From assembly GCA_024742995.1 (NCBI GenBank), contig JANSXK010000003.1:62001-126000 (forward strand): a stretch of DNA of 64,000 bases, given 5' to 3'. This DNA is from Gammaproteobacteria bacterium (lineage in GTDB: Bacteria > Pseudomonadota > Gammaproteobacteria > Legionellales > Legionellaceae). Under the pieces are notes generated by a model. It searched no databases, was not told the origin of the DNA, and saw nothing but the letters and a program-made list of their open reading frames with translations. Numbering within the stretch: the first letter of the stretch is position 1; each line of letters starts with the position of its first letter. Shown piece after piece: positions 62,342 through 64,000 of this stretch. The position numbers were made by a program, and so were the translations under genes.

Positions 62342-62608
62342 TTAAGCTGCCATGCCTTTGATTTTTGCAGACAGGCGACTTTTAATTCTAGATGCTTTGT
62401 TCTTATGAATAAGGCCTTTAGATGCAGCTTTGTCAATAACAGGTTGTGCACTGGTATACGCTGAACGTGCAGCCTCTTTATCTCCTTGTTCAACAGCTTT
62501 GATAACCTGTTTAATATAAGTGCGATACATAGAACGTGCACTAGCATTACGCTGACGTAATTTGACATTCTGACGAGCACGTTTGATAGCTGACTTAATA
62601 TTTGCCAC
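62342..62608 (-). CDS. rpsT: 30S ribosomal protein S20
   Basis: An 88-aa ribosomal protein. The ORF starts with GTG at 62608 ([13 protein letters not shown], matching the usual MANIKSAKKR), preceded by TTGGAG at 6 nt. A longer frame up to 62647 exists but its extra N-terminus is not S20-like. [24 protein letters not shown] ends the protein. It diverges from murJ, the classical gammaproteobacterial arrangement. Confidence 0.94.
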   Translation of the reverse strand: MANIKSAIKRARQNVKLRQRNASARSMYRTYIKQVIKAVEQGDKEAARSAYTSAQPVIDKAASKGLIHKNKASRIKSRLSAKIKGMAA

Positions 62609-62766
62609 AAAAACTCCAAAAAAACAAAAAATAATATGTATACGCAATCATGCCTAATATTATGGTGTTTGTCAAGAAGATTTATATTCTGGATTAAGGT
62701 TGCGGAGTAGGAAAGGAATTGAATAAAATAGCATGACAAGTACGGCTTCAATTTTAAGGATCACGC

Positions 62767-64000
62767 TTGAAACAATCAAGTTTACTGCGTTCAACCTCCT
62801 TGGTATCTTCAATGACCTTTGTCTCAAGAGTCATGGGATTTGTTCGCGACATGGTGATCGCACAATTTTTTGGCGCGTCAGCTGGCATGGATGCGTTCTA
62901 TGTGGCATTTCGCATTCCTAATTTTATGCGTCGTTTGTTTGCAGAGGGTGCGTTTTCTCAAGCATTTGTACCGGTTTTGGCGGAATATCAGAAAACACGT
63001 ACCGTGGATGAGGTGCGGATATTTTTAGCACGTATTGCTGGTACATTGAGCGTAGTGCTCACAGCTGTGATTATTGTCGGGATTTTAGCGTCACCGCTGA
63101 TTATTAGAGTATTCGCACCAGGATTTGCGGATGATACTGAGCGATTTGCCTTGGCTGGCTCTATGCTGCAGCTTACTTTTCCTTATTTGATGTTGATTTC
63201 TTTGACCGGTATGGCGGGTGCTATTTTAAATACCTATGGGTATTTTGGTGTGCCGGCGTTTACGCCCGTATTGTTAAATATTTCTATGATTTTATCTGCA
63301 TTGTATTTGAGTCCACATTGTGAAGTGCCAGTGGTTGGTTTGGCTTGGGGTGTGTTGTTAGCTGGGATTGTACAATTATTATTTCAAATTCCTTTTTTGT
63401 CGCATCATCGTTTATTGGTTTGGCCACGTTTGTCTAAAAAGGACTCTGGGGTACACCAAGTTTTGAAGTTAATGATACCTGCATTGTTCGGCGTATCTAT
63501 CGCGCAAATCAATTTATTGGTGGATACTATTTTCGCCTCTTTTTTGCCTATAGGCTCGGTGACGTGGTTGTATTATACGGATCGCTTAACAGACTTTCCG
63601 TTAGGGGTATTTGGGGTGGCCATTGCTACGGTAATTTTGCCGCATTTATCTCGGCGTCGTGCCGAAGAAAATCCCGAACACTTTTCTCGCGCATTGGATT
63701 GGGGATTGCGACTGTTACTTTTAATTGGATTACCAGCGGGATTAAGTTTGGCCGTGTTTGCGGTACCATCAATTGCTGCATGTTTTGCGTATGGAAAATA
63801 TACTGCAGTCGATGTGGTGCAAACGCATAAAAGCTTGATAACACTGGGCTTGGGTGTGCCTGCTTTTATGATGGTTAAAGTATTGGCTTCGGGATTTTAT
63901 GCTTGTCAAAATATCAAAACCCCCGTCAAAGTTGGTGCGCTGTGTATGGTGGTGAACTCGATTTTATGCGCGATACTCATCAAACCTATGGCTCATGCTG
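62767..64000 (+). CDS. murJ: Lipid II flippase MurJ, 5' part (runs off window)
   Basis: A membrane protein that flips lipid II for peptidoglycan synthesis. I place the start at TTG 62767, after AAGGA at 6 nt, because the frame is closed by TAA at 62755. The translation begins KQSSLLRSTSLVSSMTFVSR, then GFVRDMVIAQFFGASAGMDAF, RIPNFMRRLFAEGAFSQAFVPVLAEY, the diagnostic MurJ/MviN N-terminus. About 410 residues are visible, with many TM segments. The right end of the gene is outside the window. Confidence 0.92.
   Translation, partial: MKQSSLLRSTSLVSSMTFVSRVMGFVRDMVIAQFFGASAGMDAFYVAFRIPNFMRRLFAEGAFSQAFVPVLAEYQKTRTVDEVRIFLARIAGTLSVVLTAVIIVGILASPLIIRVFAPGFADDTERFALAGSMLQLTFPYLMLISLTGMAGAILNTYGYFGVPAFTPVLLNISMILSALYLSPHCEVPVVGLAWGVLLAGIVQLLFQIPFLSHHRLLVWPRLSKKDSGVHQVLKLMIPALFGVSIAQINLLVDTIFASFLPIGSVTWLYYTDRLTDFPLGVFGVAIATVILPHLSRRRAEENPEHFSRALDWGLRLLLLIGLPAGLSLAVFAVPSIAACFAYGKYTAVDVVQTHKSLITLGLGVPAFMMVKVLASGFYACQNIKTPVKVGALCMVVNSILCAILIKPMAHA

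Noticed and set aside
62609-62751. Upstream extension of rpsT and a second minus-strand frame (62320-62751)
   Set aside because: S20 homology begins at GTG 62608 with a Shine-Dalgarno; the other frame is a shadow.

Overview
The window looks like part of a Legionellales/Coxiella-type gammaproteobacterial chromosome. This is inferred from gene content: a gammaproteobacterial core (fis-rnpB, the rpsT/murJ divergence, pilM next to aroK, pdxB, dam, short dcw cluster), moderately AT-rich DNA, small interspersed palindromes, and several large proteins with eukaryote-like or effector-like architecture. No database search was possible, so the taxonomic placement is tentative. No tRNA, rRNA operon, CRISPR array, transposase or integrase gene was recognised.

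Layout. 1-7.5 kb: 5' end of udk, an unknown 314-aa protein, a small membrane protein, then a minus-strand run nadE > two outer-membrane beta-barrels > rpe > slt. 7.5-14.6 kb: a SNF2/SWIM helicase, pilM, a compact PilN-PilQ fusion, aroK, pdxB and a universal stress protein. 14.7-21.4 kb: ribF-lspA, an HtrA-type protease, a serine/threonine dehydratase, an inositol monophosphatase and dam, with two unknown minus-strand genes between them. 21.4-28 kb (minus strand): tandem MFS transporters, malic enzyme, rpmE, tandem AP endonucleases and wrbA. 28.3-30.5 kb: an IscA-type carrier, fis, RNase P RNA and coaX. 30.8-37.8 kb: a coiled-coil/membrane protein of unknown role, then mraZ-rsmH-ftsL-ftsI-murE, which stops at murE. 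37.8-39.1 kb: trhO and a higA whose higB partner has been deleted down to a C-terminal scar.

The most unusual stretch is 39.1-49.2 kb. A 1973-residue assembly-line enzyme (FkbH-like glyceryl loader, ACP, condensation, adenylation, PCP, thioesterase) is followed on the same strand by a soluble PAS hybrid histidine kinase. A FadL-type outer-membrane channel gene diverges from it. My inference is a compact pathway making a small acyl-amino-acid molecule with a linked sensor and outer-membrane passage. The product, and any functional link among the three genes, are unproven.

49.3-60.4 kb is accessory: an LRR-like/ARM/U-box protein (probable ubiquitin-ligase effector), a MoCo-carrier-like protein, a LOG-family hydrolase, a carboxymuconolactone-decarboxylase-family protein, several secreted unknowns including a permuted papain-like enzyme, a GyrI-like domain protein, a vWA membrane protein with a freshly duplicated segment, and a secreted NAGPA-like protein. 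60.5-64 kb returns to core genes: pmbA, infA, rpsT and the 5' part of murJ.

Biologically the window joins cell-envelope biogenesis, cofactor synthesis and DNA repair housekeeping with a host-interaction and small-molecule layer. Short palindromic repeats lie in several of the intergenic gaps.
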